Shown here: piece by piece, positions 8,348-17,301 of the stretch | Layout of the letters: the number at the start of each line of letters is the position of its first letter | Numbering within the stretch: position 1 is the stretch's first letter | Program-made: the position numbers and the translations under genes | Assembly (NCBI GenBank): GCA_017617715.1 | Contig: JAFZVQ010000047.1 | Location: forward strand, 1-64,000 | From: Bacteroidales bacterium | Lineage (GTDB): Bacteria > Bacteroidota > Bacteroidia > Bacteroidales > UBA932 | DNA length: 64,000 bases | Reading direction: 5' to 3' | Notes under the pieces: generated by a model | What the model was told of the DNA's origin: nothing | The model's input: only the letters and a program-made list of their open reading frames with translations | Database searches by the model: none

Positions 8348-9054
8348 TCTTCCTTGAAGCGGCGCATGCCGGCGGTGGCCACATCGTTGATGAAGGTCAC
8401 GCCGGGAATGTGGAAGCCGAGCTTGTTGTCGGGATCGATAAGGAAGATGCGGCACGTGTCGGGAGCGTAGTGGTAGAGGCTGGCGGCGGGATAGACCTGC
8501 AGCGAGGTGCCCACTATCACCAGGATGTCGGCCGCGCTGACGAGCCGGGCGGCGGTCTCCAGGTTGGGCACCGCCTCGCCGAACCAGACGATGTGCGGAC
8601 GGAGCTGGCGGGAGCGGGGCCCTCCGACCTCGCCTAAAGCGACGGACCGGTAGCCGATGTCCTGGACATACTTGAGTGAATACCCGTCGCGCTCGGTGTA
8701 ACAGTCTTCCGGGCGCACCTTGGTCAGTTCGCCGTGGAGATGGAGCACGCGGGTGCTGCCGGCGCGCTCGTGGAGGTTGTCGACGTTCTGCGTGACCACG
8801 CACACGTTGTAGTCCGCCTCCAGCCCGGCCACGATGCGGTGGGCCTCGTTGGGCTCCACATCAGCCAGCTGCGCACGGCGTTCGTTGTAAAATTTTAGCA
8901 CTTTGGCAGGATTGCGTATCCAGCCTTCGGGAGTGCAAATTTCTTCCACCGGGACATTGTCCCACAGCCCGTTACCTCCTCTGAATGTGGAGATTCCGCT
9001 TTCCGCGCTGATGCCCGAGCCGCTGAGCACCACAATATTTTTTTTCGTGTTCAC
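8332..9054 (-). CDS. NAD-dependent protein deacylase (sirtuin, SIR2/CobB family)
   Basis: A sirtuin of about 240 residues that removes acyl groups from lysines using NAD. Seen are the NAD-binding GSGISAESGISTFRG, TQNVDNLHERAGS, the catalytic histidine in LHLHGEL, and GTSLQVYPAASL. The four zinc-binding cysteines of most sirtuins are missing; only one Cys remains (RPEDCYTERDGYSLKY), as in zinc-free bacterial homologues. The start is uncertain: a TTG at 9060 lies inside the -7 box, so I take the GTG at 9054, and a GTG a few codons further in is also possible. It is upstream of tRNA-Thr, whose promoter overlaps its 3' end. Confidence 0.9.
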   Translation of the reverse strand: MNTKKNIVVLSGSGISAESGISTFRGGNGLWDNVPVEEICTPEGWIRNPAKVLKFYNERRAQLADVEPNEAHRIVAGLEADYNVCVVTQNVDNLHERAGSTRVLHLHGELTKVRPEDCYTERDGYSLKYVQDIGYRSVALGEVGGPRSRQLRPHIVWFGEAVPNLETAARLVSAADILVIVGTSLQVYPAASLYHYAPDTCRIFLIDPDNKLGFHIPGVTFINDVATAGMRRFKEDLQNL

Positions 9055-9057
9055 ACT

Positions 9058-9065
9058 CAAAGATA
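9058..9065 (-). promoter_or_regulatory. -7 box of the sirtuin gene
   Basis: TATCTTTG on the minus strand is a perfect TAnnTTTG match that abuts the start codon region, implying a leaderless or nearly leaderless mRNA. Confidence 0.55.
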
Positions 9066-9131
9066 AAAAATATTCTTGTTTGATTGAAATATTTGACTTA
9101 TTATTGCACCAGATTAATCCCAGAAAAGGAT

Positions 9132-9518
9132 ATGAACGCAGACAGCAAGAAGAGACACGTCATCAGCCAGGAGAACCTTCCGGCCGAAATAGCCGCACTG
9201 TTCAACGACAAATACCCGAAAGGATTCAGCGACCTCCTTCCGGACCTTGTGAAGTATTCCCCGGGCGTCAACCCCCGCACGGGCAAGTTGATCGAGCCCT
9301 TCTATGCTGTGACCATAGAGACCGACACCGACATCTATCTGGTCAAGATCAAAGTGGATATCGACAATCCCGAAGACGTGGAGCGCTGGCTCGAAGGAGA
9401 AGAGGAAGCCGAGACTGAGGAAGTTGCCGGCACCACTGCCGCTCCCGACGGCGACAATCCGCTCCCCGACGACAACATTTCGCAGTATGGCGGGGACGAC
9501 GACTCATCAGACTCATAA
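9132..9518 (+). CDS. Conserved acidic protein of unknown function, upstream of ClC
   Basis: A 128-residue soluble protein with no signal peptide or membrane segment. It starts MNADSKKRHVISQENLPAEI (ATG 9132; an in-frame start at 9084 gives no meaningful extra sequence). A folded N-terminal ~85 residues (FNDKYPKGFSDLLPDL, then TDIYLVKIKVDID) are followed by a very acidic, low-complexity tail ending in GGDDDSSDS. It overlaps the next gene (ClC) by 32 bases, so the two are probably translated together. I recall similar small proteins in Bacteroidales genomes but no function. Confidence 0.75.
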   Translation: MNADSKKRHVISQENLPAEIAALFNDKYPKGFSDLLPDLVKYSPGVNPRTGKLIEPFYAVTIETDTDIYLVKIKVDIDNPEDVERWLEGEEEAETEEVAGTTAAPDGDNPLPDDNISQYGGDDDSSDS

Positions 9519-11256
9519 ACCCCTGAAACACAAACTGCCTGAGCGGAGCCGGCTGCTTCTGCTCAGTTTTGTCGTGGGCGTGTGCGCCGGGCTCGCGGCC
9601 GTGCTCCTGACCTCCTGCATCGACGGCATCAAGAATCTGGTGGACAACCGCCTGTCCCTGAGCTATAACTTCCAGTACCTCCTGTTGCCGGGCCTGGGCA
9701 TGCTGGTTTCCCTGCTGCTCCTGCGCTACCTGATCCGGGACAACATAGGCCACGGTGTGACCAAGGTGCTGCTTGCCGTGAGCCGCGGCGAATCCAAGAT
9801 AAAGCCGCACAACATGTGGTCGTCGATGCTCACGTCTTCGATCACCATCGGCTTCGGCGGGTCCGTGGGAGCCGAAGCGCCCATCGTGTACACCGGAGCC
9901 GCCATCGGAAGCAACCTGGGCCGTTATTTCGACCTGTCCTACCGCAACGTGACCATACTCCTGGGCTGCGGAGCCGCGGGCGCCATCGCCGGCATCTTCA
10001 AGGCACCGCTGGCGGGAGTGCTGTTCACCATGGAGATACTGCTGTTCAACATATCCCTGTCCTCGATGCTGCCGCTGCTGATTTCCACCATTTCGGCAAC
10101 GGTGGTGGCCTACATCTTCCGGGGGCAGACACCCATGTTCGCATGCACCCTTACGCCCTTCTCGATGGGCAACATTCCCTTCTATATACTTATGGGCGTG
10201 ATACTTGGCTTCGGCTCTCTGTACTTCACCGGCACGACGCTCTGGCTGGAGGACAAGCTTGCCAAGTTCTCCAACACCTACCTTAAATGGGTGTTCTGCG
10301 CCCTGGGCCTCGGCCTGATGATCTTCCTGTTCCCGCAGCTCTACGGCGAAGGTTACGGGGTGCTGAGCGACCTGCTGAACGGCCGCGAAGTGGAAGTGGA
10401 AGGCCGCTCCGTCCTGTCGTTCATGACCGGCTCCGGGTGGGGCATAGTGGCGTTTTTCGCACTGGTGTTCTTCACCAAGGTGATAGCGATGACGGTGACC
10501 AACGCCGGCGGCGGCAACGGCGGCACATTCGGACCCACGCTGTTCTGCGGGGCAATCGCCGGCTTCGTGCTGGCCCGCTGCTTCAACCTGATGGGAGCGT
10601 CGGTGCCCGAGCAGAATTTCGTGCTGGTGGGCATGGCGGCGCTGATGGCGGGCGTGATGCAGGCCCCCATGACAGCAATCTTCCTGATCGCCGAGATTTC
10701 CGGCGGTTACGAACTGCTCATACCGCTGATCCTCACCTCCACGGTCTGCTACGGCACGGTGCGGCTCTTCGACAAGTATTCCATCTACAACAAGCGCATA
10801 GCCCAGAGCGGCGACCTCCTCACCCACGACAACGACCAGGCCGTCCTCACCCTTATGAACACCAATTCGCTTATACGGGACAAGTATCCACGGATCTACC
10901 TGGGGCAGCACCTGAGGGAAATAGTGGCGGCCGTGCAGGGCAGCACGGCGGCCGTGATCGCCGTCCTTGACGACCAGCAGCGCTTCCAGGGCCTCATCGA
11001 CATAGGCAACGTGCGCAAATACCTGCTCCGCACCGACCTCTACGACAAGCTCGGAGTCGAAAGGATCATGGAGGCCTCTCCCGCGCTTATAGAGGAAAAC
11101 GAAAAGATGGAAAGCGTGATGCAGAAATTCGACTCCACCGGCGCCTGGCGGCTTCCGGTGGTCGATTCCGAACGCCGCTACCTCGGCTTCATCTCCCGCT
11201 CCCGGCTCCTCATGGCCTACCGTGACGAATTGAAGGAAATCTCCAATTCGGATTGA
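9487..11256 (+). CDS. ClC-type chloride channel or transporter with C-terminal CBS pair
   Basis: A 589-residue membrane protein. The ATG at 9487 gives MAGTTTHQTHKPLKHKLPE before the first hydrophobic helix. ClC selectivity-filter regions are recognisable: GFGGSVGAEAPIVYTG (with the gating-type Glu), GCGAAGAIAGIFKAPLAGVLF and GGGNGGTFGPTLFCGA. The C-terminal ~140 residues form two CBS repeats (about 450-510 and 530-585, ending RLPVVDSERRYLGFISRSRL) that in relatives sense nucleotides. Whether it is a channel or a Cl-/H+ exchanger cannot be told here. The start lies inside the preceding small gene. Confidence 0.92.
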   Translation: MAGTTTHQTHKPLKHKLPERSRLLLLSFVVGVCAGLAAVLLTSCIDGIKNLVDNRLSLSYNFQYLLLPGLGMLVSLLLLRYLIRDNIGHGVTKVLLAVSRGESKIKPHNMWSSMLTSSITIGFGGSVGAEAPIVYTGAAIGSNLGRYFDLSYRNVTILLGCGAAGAIAGIFKAPLAGVLFTMEILLFNISLSSMLPLLISTISATVVAYIFRGQTPMFACTLTPFSMGNIPFYILMGVILGFGSLYFTGTTLWLEDKLAKFSNTYLKWVFCALGLGLMIFLFPQLYGEGYGVLSDLLNGREVEVEGRSVLSFMTGSGWGIVAFFALVFFTKVIAMTVTNAGGGNGGTFGPTLFCGAIAGFVLARCFNLMGASVPEQNFVLVGMAALMAGVMQAPMTAIFLIAEISGGYELLIPLILTSTVCYGTVRLFDKYSIYNKRIAQSGDLLTHDNDQAVLTLMNTNSLIRDKYPRIYLGQHLREIVAAVQGSTAAVIAVLDDQQRFQGLIDIGNVRKYLLRTDLYDKLGVERIMEASPALIEENEKMESVMQKFDSTGAWRLPVVDSERRYLGFISRSRLLMAYRDELKEISNSD

Positions 11257-11289
11257 CGGAAGCTCCGTGGGCAGTTCCGAAAAAATAAG

Positions 11290-11297
11290 TATATTTG
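11290..11297 (+). promoter_or_regulatory. -7 box of the glycosyltransferase gene
   Basis: TATATTTG ends 6 bases before the ATG at 11304, so the transcript would be leaderless or nearly so. Confidence 0.55.
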
Positions 11298-11303
11298 TCA
11301 GAT

Positions 11304-12023
11304 ATGAAGAATCTGGTGATTATTCCGACCTACAATGAGGTCGAAAATGCTGAGAAGATTATACGCGCCGTGCTCGGACTGGAGGGCGGATTCGAGATAT
11401 TGATTATCGACGACGGGTCGCCCGACGGCACGGCGGGAGTGGTAAAGGGTCTGCAGCAGGAGTTTGCCTCCAGGCTGCACATCATTGAGCGCAGCGGCAA
11501 GCTGGGGCTCGGCACGGCCTACCTCACCGGATTCAAATGGGCCCTGGAGCGCGGCTACGACTACATTTTCGAGATGGACGCCGACTTCTCCCACGCCCCG
11601 TCAGACCTCCCAAGGCTGCTGAAAGCCTGCTCGGACGGCGCGGATATGTCGATAGGCTCCCGCTACTGCAACGGAGTCAGCGTGGTGAACTGGCCGATAG
11701 GCCGGATACTGATATCCTACTTCGCCTCGGTGTATGTGCGCAAAACCCTGGGATTCAAGATTTTCGACAGCACTGCAGGATTCATCTGCTATAGCCGGAA
11801 AGTGCTGGAGGCCATAGATTTGGACGCCGTGCAGATGAAGGGCTACGGTTTCCAGATTGAAATGAAATACACCGCCTACAAGCTCGGCTTCCGCATTTCC
11901 GAGGTGCCGGTGATTTTCGTCAACCGCAAGGAAGGCACATCCAAAATGTCCGGAGGCATCTTCGGCGAAGCCTTCTGGGGCGTCATCAAACTCCGCTTCC
12001 GCAAGTTCAAAGCATCGAAATGA
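11304..12023 (+). CDS. Polyprenol monophosphomannose synthase-like glycosyltransferase (GT2)
   Basis: A 239-residue GT-A fold enzyme related to dolichol-phosphate mannose synthase, which moves a sugar from a nucleotide donor to a polyprenyl phosphate on the inner membrane. Motifs: IIPTYNEVENAEKII, IDDGSPDGT, KLGLGTAYLTGF, then FEMDADFSHAP with the metal-binding DxD, and GSRYCNGVSVVNWP. There is no C-terminal membrane domain, like the soluble class. The ATG at 11304 is preferred over an upstream TTG that overlaps the -7 box. It overlaps tex by 4 bases (ATGA). Confidence 0.92.
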   Translation: MKNLVIIPTYNEVENAEKIIRAVLGLEGGFEILIIDDGSPDGTAGVVKGLQQEFASRLHIIERSGKLGLGTAYLTGFKWALERGYDYIFEMDADFSHAPSDLPRLLKACSDGADMSIGSRYCNGVSVVNWPIGRILISYFASVYVRKTLGFKIFDSTAGFICYSRKVLEAIDLDAVQMKGYGFQIEMKYTAYKLGFRISEVPVIFVNRKEGTSKMSGGIFGEAFWGVIKLRFRKFKASK

Positions 12024-14179
12024 AAGAGATTTACCTGAAAGCCATTGCCTCCGCAGTCGGGGCAAAGCTATGGCAGGTGGAGAACTGTGCCGACATGTTC
12101 GCCGAGGGCGACACCATCCCCTTCATCAGCCGCTACCGCAAGGAAAAGACCGGAGGCATGGACGATGCCACCGTGGCGGAAGTCAAGCACTGGGTGGACG
12201 TGTACGACGAGATGGAGAAGCGTAAAGCCACCATACTCAAGACAATAGAAGAGGCCGGCGCCCTGACCCCGGAGCTGCGGGAGCGCATAGAAAACTGCGT
12301 GGACTCCGTGGAGCTTGAGGATTTGTACCTGCCCTGGCGGCCCAAGCGCCGCACCCGTGCCACTGCGGCCCGCGAGCTCGGGCTCGAGCCGCTCGCCGAC
12401 CTGATGTGGAACCTAAGGACCAGGGATCCGCTTGCAAGCGCAAAGGCCTACGTGGCCGGCTCCCCCACCCTGGGCGGCAAGCCGGGCGCGGAAGATGCGG
12501 AGCAGGCGCTCGCCGGCGCCCGCGACATAATCGCCGAGCGGCTCAGCGAGACCGAGACCATCAGGCGCGACCTCCGCGCCATTTTCAAGGCCCGCCGCCT
12601 GGAAGCGAAGGCCACCAAAGCCGCTTCCGGCAATCCGGACGCCGCCAAATACCGCAACTATTTCGACTTCAAGATGCCGCTCGACCGCATGCCTTCCCAC
12701 AATCTGCTGGCTGTGCTACGGGCTGAAAACGAAGGATTCCTGTCCATAGGGCTCGACACCGACGCCGAGAAATGCGGCAACAAGATCTACTACGACTTCT
12801 GCCAGGCCCAGGGCTACCCCGGAGGCGCTCTTGCCGAACAGATAAAGGAAGCGGTGGCCGATTCCTTCAAGCGCCTCCTGGAGCCGTCCATCACTTCGGA
12901 AGTAATCCGTGAAGCCAAGGAGAGGGCCGACGTGGAATCCATCAAGGTGTTCGGGGAGAACCTGCGCCAGCTGCTCTTGCAGGCGCCCGTGGGCCAGAAG
13001 CGCACCATGGCGATTGACCCGGGCTTCCGTAACGGCTGCAAGATAGCGTGCCTCGACGAACAGGGCGGCTTGCTGTATCATACGATTATCTTCCCGCACC
13101 CGCCCCAGAATGAGAAGGTCAAGGCGCTGATGGCCGTTCAGGGGATGCTGGAAAAGTACCGCATCCAGGCTGTGGCCATAGGCAACGGCACCGCATCCCG
13201 CGAGACGGAAGAATTCATGCGCAGGGTGCAGCTCCCGGAAGGATGCAAGGTCTGGACGGTCAGCGAAGACGGCGCGTCCATCTACAGCGCCTCAGAAATC
13301 GCCCGGGAGGAGTTCCCGGACGAGGACGTGACCGTGCGCGGCGCCGTGAGCATAGGCCGCAGGCTGATGGATCCGCTCTCCGAACTTGTGAAGATTGATC
13401 CCAAGAACCTGGGCATCGGCCAGTATCAGCACGACGTGGACCAGGGCCTGCTGAAGGAGAAGCTTGAAGGCACCGTGGAGTCCTGCGTCAACAGCGTGGG
13501 CGTGAACCTCAACACCGCTTCGCCCTACCTGCTCGCCTACGTGGCCGGCATCGGTCCGGGACTTGCCGCGAATATAGTGGCCTGGCGCAGCGAGAACGGC
13601 GCTTTCCGCAGCCGCAGCGAGCTCAGGAAGGTCCCCCGCCTCGGCCCCAAGGCCTTCGAACAGTGCGCAGGATTCCTCCGCATACGCGACGCCGAGAATC
13701 CCCTGGACGGCTCTGCGGTCCATCCGGAATCATATCATATCGTCGATGCCATGGCCCGGTCGCTGGGAGTAACCACCCGCGAACTCGTCGGCAACGGCGA
13801 GCTTTGCAAACGTATCAAAGCGGAAGATTTCGTAGGCGGCGATGTGGGACTTCCCACTGTCCAGGATATCTTGAAAGAGCTGGCCAAGCCCGGCCTGGAC
13901 CCCCGTGAGCAGGCATCCGAGTTCGAATTTGCATCCGACATCCATGAGATGGAGGACCTGAAGACCGGAATGGAACTGCCCGGCATCGTGACCAACATCA
14001 CGGCATTCGGCGCCTTCGTGGACATAGGACTCCACGACAACGGCCTCATCCACGTATCCCAGATGGGTCCCCGCGGCACAGACCCGACCCGCGTGGTCAA
14101 GCTGCACCAGCACGTACGGGTACGCGTGCTCAGTGTAGACCTCGACCGTCGCCGGATCGGGCTGAAACTGGTAGCTTAA
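12020..14179 (+). CDS. tex: Tex family RNA-binding transcription accessory protein
   Basis: A 719-residue protein with the full Tex layout: N-terminal helical domains (FISRYRKEKTGGMDDATVAE, YLPWRPKRRTRATAARELGL), the YqgF/RNase-H-like domain (MAIDPGFRNGCKIACLDEQG) at about 330-455, helix-hairpin-helix segments (ASPYLLAYVAGIGPGLAANI) and a C-terminal S1 domain (ELPGIVTNITAFGAFVDIGL) ending RIGLKLVA. Tex binds RNA and influences transcription; its exact role is still open. It overlaps the glycosyltransferase gene by 4 bases, and its end faces the VWA lipoprotein gene with a 6-base gap. Confidence 0.95.
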   Translation: MKEIYLKAIASAVGAKLWQVENCADMFAEGDTIPFISRYRKEKTGGMDDATVAEVKHWVDVYDEMEKRKATILKTIEEAGALTPELRERIENCVDSVELEDLYLPWRPKRRTRATAARELGLEPLADLMWNLRTRDPLASAKAYVAGSPTLGGKPGAEDAEQALAGARDIIAERLSETETIRRDLRAIFKARRLEAKATKAASGNPDAAKYRNYFDFKMPLDRMPSHNLLAVLRAENEGFLSIGLDTDAEKCGNKIYYDFCQAQGYPGGALAEQIKEAVADSFKRLLEPSITSEVIREAKERADVESIKVFGENLRQLLLQAPVGQKRTMAIDPGFRNGCKIACLDEQGGLLYHTIIFPHPPQNEKVKALMAVQGMLEKYRIQAVAIGNGTASRETEEFMRRVQLPEGCKVWTVSEDGASIYSASEIAREEFPDEDVTVRGAVSIGRRLMDPLSELVKIDPKNLGIGQYQHDVDQGLLKEKLEGTVESCVNSVGVNLNTASPYLLAYVAGIGPGLAANIVAWRSENGAFRSRSELRKVPRLGPKAFEQCAGFLRIRDAENPLDGSAVHPESYHIVDAMARSLGVTTRELVGNGELCKRIKAEDFVGGDVGLPTVQDILKELAKPGLDPREQASEFEFASDIHEMEDLKTGMELPGIVTNITAFGAFVDIGLHDNGLIHVSQMGPRGTDPTRVVKLHQHVRVRVLSVDLDRRRIGLKLVA

Positions 14180-14185
14180 GGGGGA

Positions 14186-15430
14186 TTAACCCGCGATGTA
14201 CTTTGCGATAAGGCGCACCATGAGGTCGCCCAGGATTTCCACATCGTATTCGCCTACGGAGGCTTCGATGTGGTCGCCTCCTATGCCGCTGTCGTCGGTC
14301 AGAAACACGTAGGTGCCGCCGGTGCAGATGGCAAAGAGACGCAGCATGAATTCGGTGCTCTTGTCCACTCCGCTGGAAGCCACGGGGATGAGTTTGATGC
14401 CCTGGGCGGCATAGTATTCTATCGACTTGTGGAGGCTCTCTATTACGCCCTGGTGGTCGATGTGGGCAGGGGCGTCAAGAAGCATGAACGCAAGCTTGGT
14501 GCGGGCGCTGTTGTTCCAGGAAAGCTTCTGGATCGAGTGCTCGAGGGCCGTGTGGACGGCTTCGGGATAGTCGCCGCCGCCGTCTGCGGTCTGCTTGCTG
14601 ATGAACGTCTTGGTGTCGTCCAGGTCCTCTGTGAACTGCGACACGCGGGTGAGGTAGTCATCCTTTTCGTCGCGATAGAACAGGGCCCCGGTGCGGAACT
14701 TGACGCCGGCGCTCTGGCTTTTGGCCTTGGTGATTATCTGCACGAGGTCGGCCTTCAGGTAGTCGATTTCATCCATCATCGAGCCGGTGGCATCCACAAT
14801 GAACAGGATGTCTGCGTCGAGCTCCGTCTTGCTTTCGGAAGCAATCGTGTATTCGTTCATCTTCACCTCTTCGCCCCAGGACGTGACCTCAGGGGTGCCG
14901 GCCATTCCGACACCGCCCACGGCAATGGATAGGCCGGAGGTATTGTTGCTGCCGTCAAACATTCCCACCCAGCAGTCGGCACGCCCGAAAACGTCCGTGC
15001 TGGCCATCCAGAGGGTCTTTCCGGCCTGCAGCAGGTGGACTGAGATTCCGGGCAGGGCCTTGCCGGAACCGTCCGACACACGGACTGCCACCCTGTTGTA
15101 GGTGTTGAACTTCCAGTCTTCCGCATACCCACGGTAGTTGGGCCTCTGCTGCCCTTCGGGTACGGTCTCGTCGCCCTGGTCCTGGCTGTTGATCATAAGA
15201 TTGCCCCAGAACAGCCAGTTGTCGAGGTCGTTCCATTCACCGGCAGTGATTTTTCCTGCCTCACCGCCCTGGCCGTTGCTTTCGCCGCCGCCGTCGGCCG
15301 TCCCTCCACCCAGCATGGCCTCATCCGACCTGTCGCCGGAATAAGAATAATCGTCCAGACTATATTCCTTGGTGCAGGAGCCGAGCATAAGCGCAACGGC
15401 GCCGGCGATTATGAACACAAAACGTTTCAT
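14186..15430 (-). CDS. VWA-domain lipoprotein
   Basis: A 414-residue exported lipoprotein. The signal peptide MKRFVFIIAGAVALMLGSC has a lipobox ending at Cys19. A Gly/Ser/Glu-rich linker (about 35-65) is followed by a beta-rich region with a carboxypeptidase-regulatory-like stretch (VAVRVSDGSGKALPGISVHL). From about residue 205 there is a von Willebrand A domain: the MIDAS motif is DATGSMMDEIDYLKADLVQI, with FRDAP-type features downstream (MLLDAPAHID). Its partners are unknown; VWA domains usually bind proteins through a metal. It is the last gene of a minus-strand run from cvpA. Confidence 0.85.
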   Translation of the reverse strand: MKRFVFIIAGAVALMLGSCTKEYSLDDYSYSGDRSDEAMLGGGTADGGGESNGQGGEAGKITAGEWNDLDNWLFWGNLMINSQDQGDETVPEGQQRPNYRGYAEDWKFNTYNRVAVRVSDGSGKALPGISVHLLQAGKTLWMASTDVFGRADCWVGMFDGSNNTSGLSIAVGGVGMAGTPEVTSWGEEVKMNEYTIASESKTELDADILFIVDATGSMMDEIDYLKADLVQIITKAKSQSAGVKFRTGALFYRDEKDDYLTRVSQFTEDLDDTKTFISKQTADGGGDYPEAVHTALEHSIQKLSWNNSARTKLAFMLLDAPAHIDHQGVIESLHKSIEYYAAQGIKLIPVASSGVDKSTEFMLRLFAICTGGTYVFLTDDSGIGGDHIEASVGEYDVEILGDLMVRLIAKYIAG

Positions 15431-15465
15431 GATTCACTCTTTTTCCTGTTAAATGCAGCACTTTG

Positions 15466-16608
15466 CTAAATCTTGCATCCGTCCATCAGTCGTGCTATTT
15501 CTTTTTTGTCGAGATGCTGGCCGATGAACACGATTTTCTGCATCCTGTCGCCATAGACGGGGTCCCAGTCGCGGCGCAGCTGCGGGTCGCGTTCCATCTG
15601 CTGACGGAGCTCGTATTCATCCATGGTGGCGTACCACAGGCCCGCGTCGCGCAACTGCTTCTGGCGGCCGGCCTGCTCAAAGAGGTAGCACTGGTCGGGC
15701 TCGGAGGCGAAATAGCAGATGCCCTTTGCGCGAATGATATTCGAGGGCCAGTGCTTGAAGATGAAGTTGTCGAACTTGTTGAGGTCCATGGGCTCGCGGC
15801 TGTAATAGACGAAGGTGTCGATGCCGTATTCGAGGGCCTCTCCTTCGGCTTCTTCCTCTTCGTCCTCGCCTTCGATTGCTGAAATCCATGCGGCGGAAGT
15901 GGCCACGGTGTCGAAGTCGAACATCCCGGTGTAGATTATTTCATCCAGGTCGATGTCGCCGTAGTCGCACTGGAGCACCTTTGCGCCCGGGTTGATGCCC
16001 TTCACTATGGCACGCAGGCGGCCAAGCTCTTCGGGGCTGACCTCGGAAGCCTTGTTGAGCAGCACTATGTTGCAGAATTCTATCTGCTCGATGAGGAGGC
16101 GCTCGAGATCGTCGTCTTCTATGTCTTCCTTGCCGAGGGCGTCGCCGCCGGCGAATTCATCCTTCATCCGGAGGGCGTCCACGACCGTGCAGATGCAGTC
16201 CACGTAGGGGATGGCGCCACGGGTGTACTGGACACCGAAGGTGGGCATGGTGCTGATGGTGTTGGCGATGGGAGCGGGTTCGCAGATGCCGCTGGCCTCG
16301 ATGACTATGTAGTCGAAGGCCTTCGTGGCGGCCAGGTCGGCGATCTGGGCCACGAGGTCCATTTTCAGGGTGCAGCAGATGCAGCCGTTCTGGAGGGCCA
16401 CCAGCGAGTCGTCGCCCTGGCCGACAACGCCGCCTTTCTGGATCAGGCCGGCGTCTATGTTGACTTCGCCTATGTCGTTTACTATCACGGCGAACTTGAT
16501 GCCTTTGCGGTTGGCGAGTATGCGGTTGAGGAGCGTGGTCTTTCCGCTTCCCAGATAGCCGGTCAGGAGCAGTACCGGTAACTGCCTGGTTTCCAAATCA
16601 ATAGTCAT
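15466..16608 (-). CDS. COG0523 (CobW/YjiA family) GTPase, putative metal chaperone
   Basis: A G3E-family GTPase of 380 residues. Walker A is GYLGSGKTTLLNRI (17-30), the family metal-binding motif GCICC is at 75-79, and ALQNGCICCTLKMDLVAQIA and the SGICEPAPIANTI switch region are typical. The CobW C-terminal domain (about 250-380) follows an acidic linker (EGEDEEEEAEGEALEYG). Relatives deliver zinc or other metals to target proteins using GTP. No zinc-uptake or Zur-regulated gene is adjacent, so the metal cannot be named. It starts 6 bases after the tsaB stop. Confidence 0.9.
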   Translation of the reverse strand: MTIDLETRQLPVLLLTGYLGSGKTTLLNRILANRKGIKFAVIVNDIGEVNIDAGLIQKGGVVGQGDDSLVALQNGCICCTLKMDLVAQIADLAATKAFDYIVIEASGICEPAPIANTISTMPTFGVQYTRGAIPYVDCICTVVDALRMKDEFAGGDALGKEDIEDDDLERLLIEQIEFCNIVLLNKASEVSPEELGRLRAIVKGINPGAKVLQCDYGDIDLDEIIYTGMFDFDTVATSAAWISAIEGEDEEEEAEGEALEYGIDTFVYYSREPMDLNKFDNFIFKHWPSNIIRAKGICYFASEPDQCYLFEQAGRQKQLRDAGLWYATMDEYELRQQMERDPQLRRDWDPVYGDRMQKIVFIGQHLDKKEIARLMDGCKI

Positions 16609-16614
16609 AGTTTA

Positions 16615-17301
16615 TCAAAATAGTTTTTTGCCTGTGGTGGCGACGAAATCTTTAAGGTAGAAGGGTTCGAAGTATGCGGTATCGCGGAAGTGGCCGGCAC
16701 GGAATTCTTCCAGGGCGGGCGCCATCATGGCCTCCGCCGTCGGGCACTCCTGCCTCAGCCAGCGGCCATCCCCGGCCAGCACCTCCTCACACTTCGCCAC
16801 TCCGTCACCGATGAAGAGGACTCCGTCGAGAGTGGCGGAAAAACTACCGCCACTCTCGACTACCACCGGTTCGATCTCGGTAAGTCTTTCGCCGGCAGCG
16901 GTATAGAGGGCGGTATAGACCTCCATGCGGCGGGCGTCGATCATCGGAACGATGTAGCGGCAGCCCTCCGGGAGGCCGGCGGCACGGGCCTGCGCCACGA
17001 GCACGTCAAGCGTGCTGACGGCCAGCAGCGGGATGCCTCCGCCGAAGCAAAGGCCCTTCGCCGTAGAGGAGCCGACGCGAAGGCCGGTGTACGACCCGGG
17101 CCCCATGCTCAGGCACACCGCATCGCAGTCCGCCACACGCAAACCCCTCTCCTCCAGCATCCGGGCTACGAAAGGCGCCGTCATCGAGGCGTGCGCACGG
17201 GGCGTATCGCTCTTGCGGACGGCGGTGATGCCGTCCCCCTCGACCAAAGCCGTGGAGCAAAGGGAGGTGGAAGTCTCAATAAGGATTATACGTGGACACA
17301 T
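16615..17301 (-). CDS. tsaB: tRNA threonylcarbamoyladenosine biosynthesis protein TsaB
   Basis: A 228-residue ASKHA-fold protein, a partner of TsaD in making the t6A modification at position 37 of ANN-decoding tRNAs. Typical stretches are ILIETSTSLCSTALVEGDG, VCLSMGPGSYTGLRVGSSTA and FGGGIPLLAVSTLDVL. The C-terminal half is divergent, as usual. It lacks the metal-binding HxxxH of TsaD, which is how the two are told apart. It overlaps cvpA by 16 bases and is followed at once by the COG0523 GTPase. Confidence 0.93.
   Translation of the reverse strand: MCPRIILIETSTSLCSTALVEGDGITAVRKSDTPRAHASMTAPFVARMLEERGLRVADCDAVCLSMGPGSYTGLRVGSSTAKGLCFGGGIPLLAVSTLDVLVAQARAAGLPEGCRYIVPMIDARRMEVYTALYTAAGERLTEIEPVVVESGGSFSATLDGVLFIGDGVAKCEEVLAGDGRWLRQECPTAEAMMAPALEEFRAGHFRDTAYFEPFYLKDFVATTGKKLF

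Noticed and set aside
9349..10911. 520-codon open frame on the minus strand opposite the ClC gene
   Set aside because: Shadow of the ClC reading frame; His/Gln/Gly-rich with no membrane or enzyme pattern.
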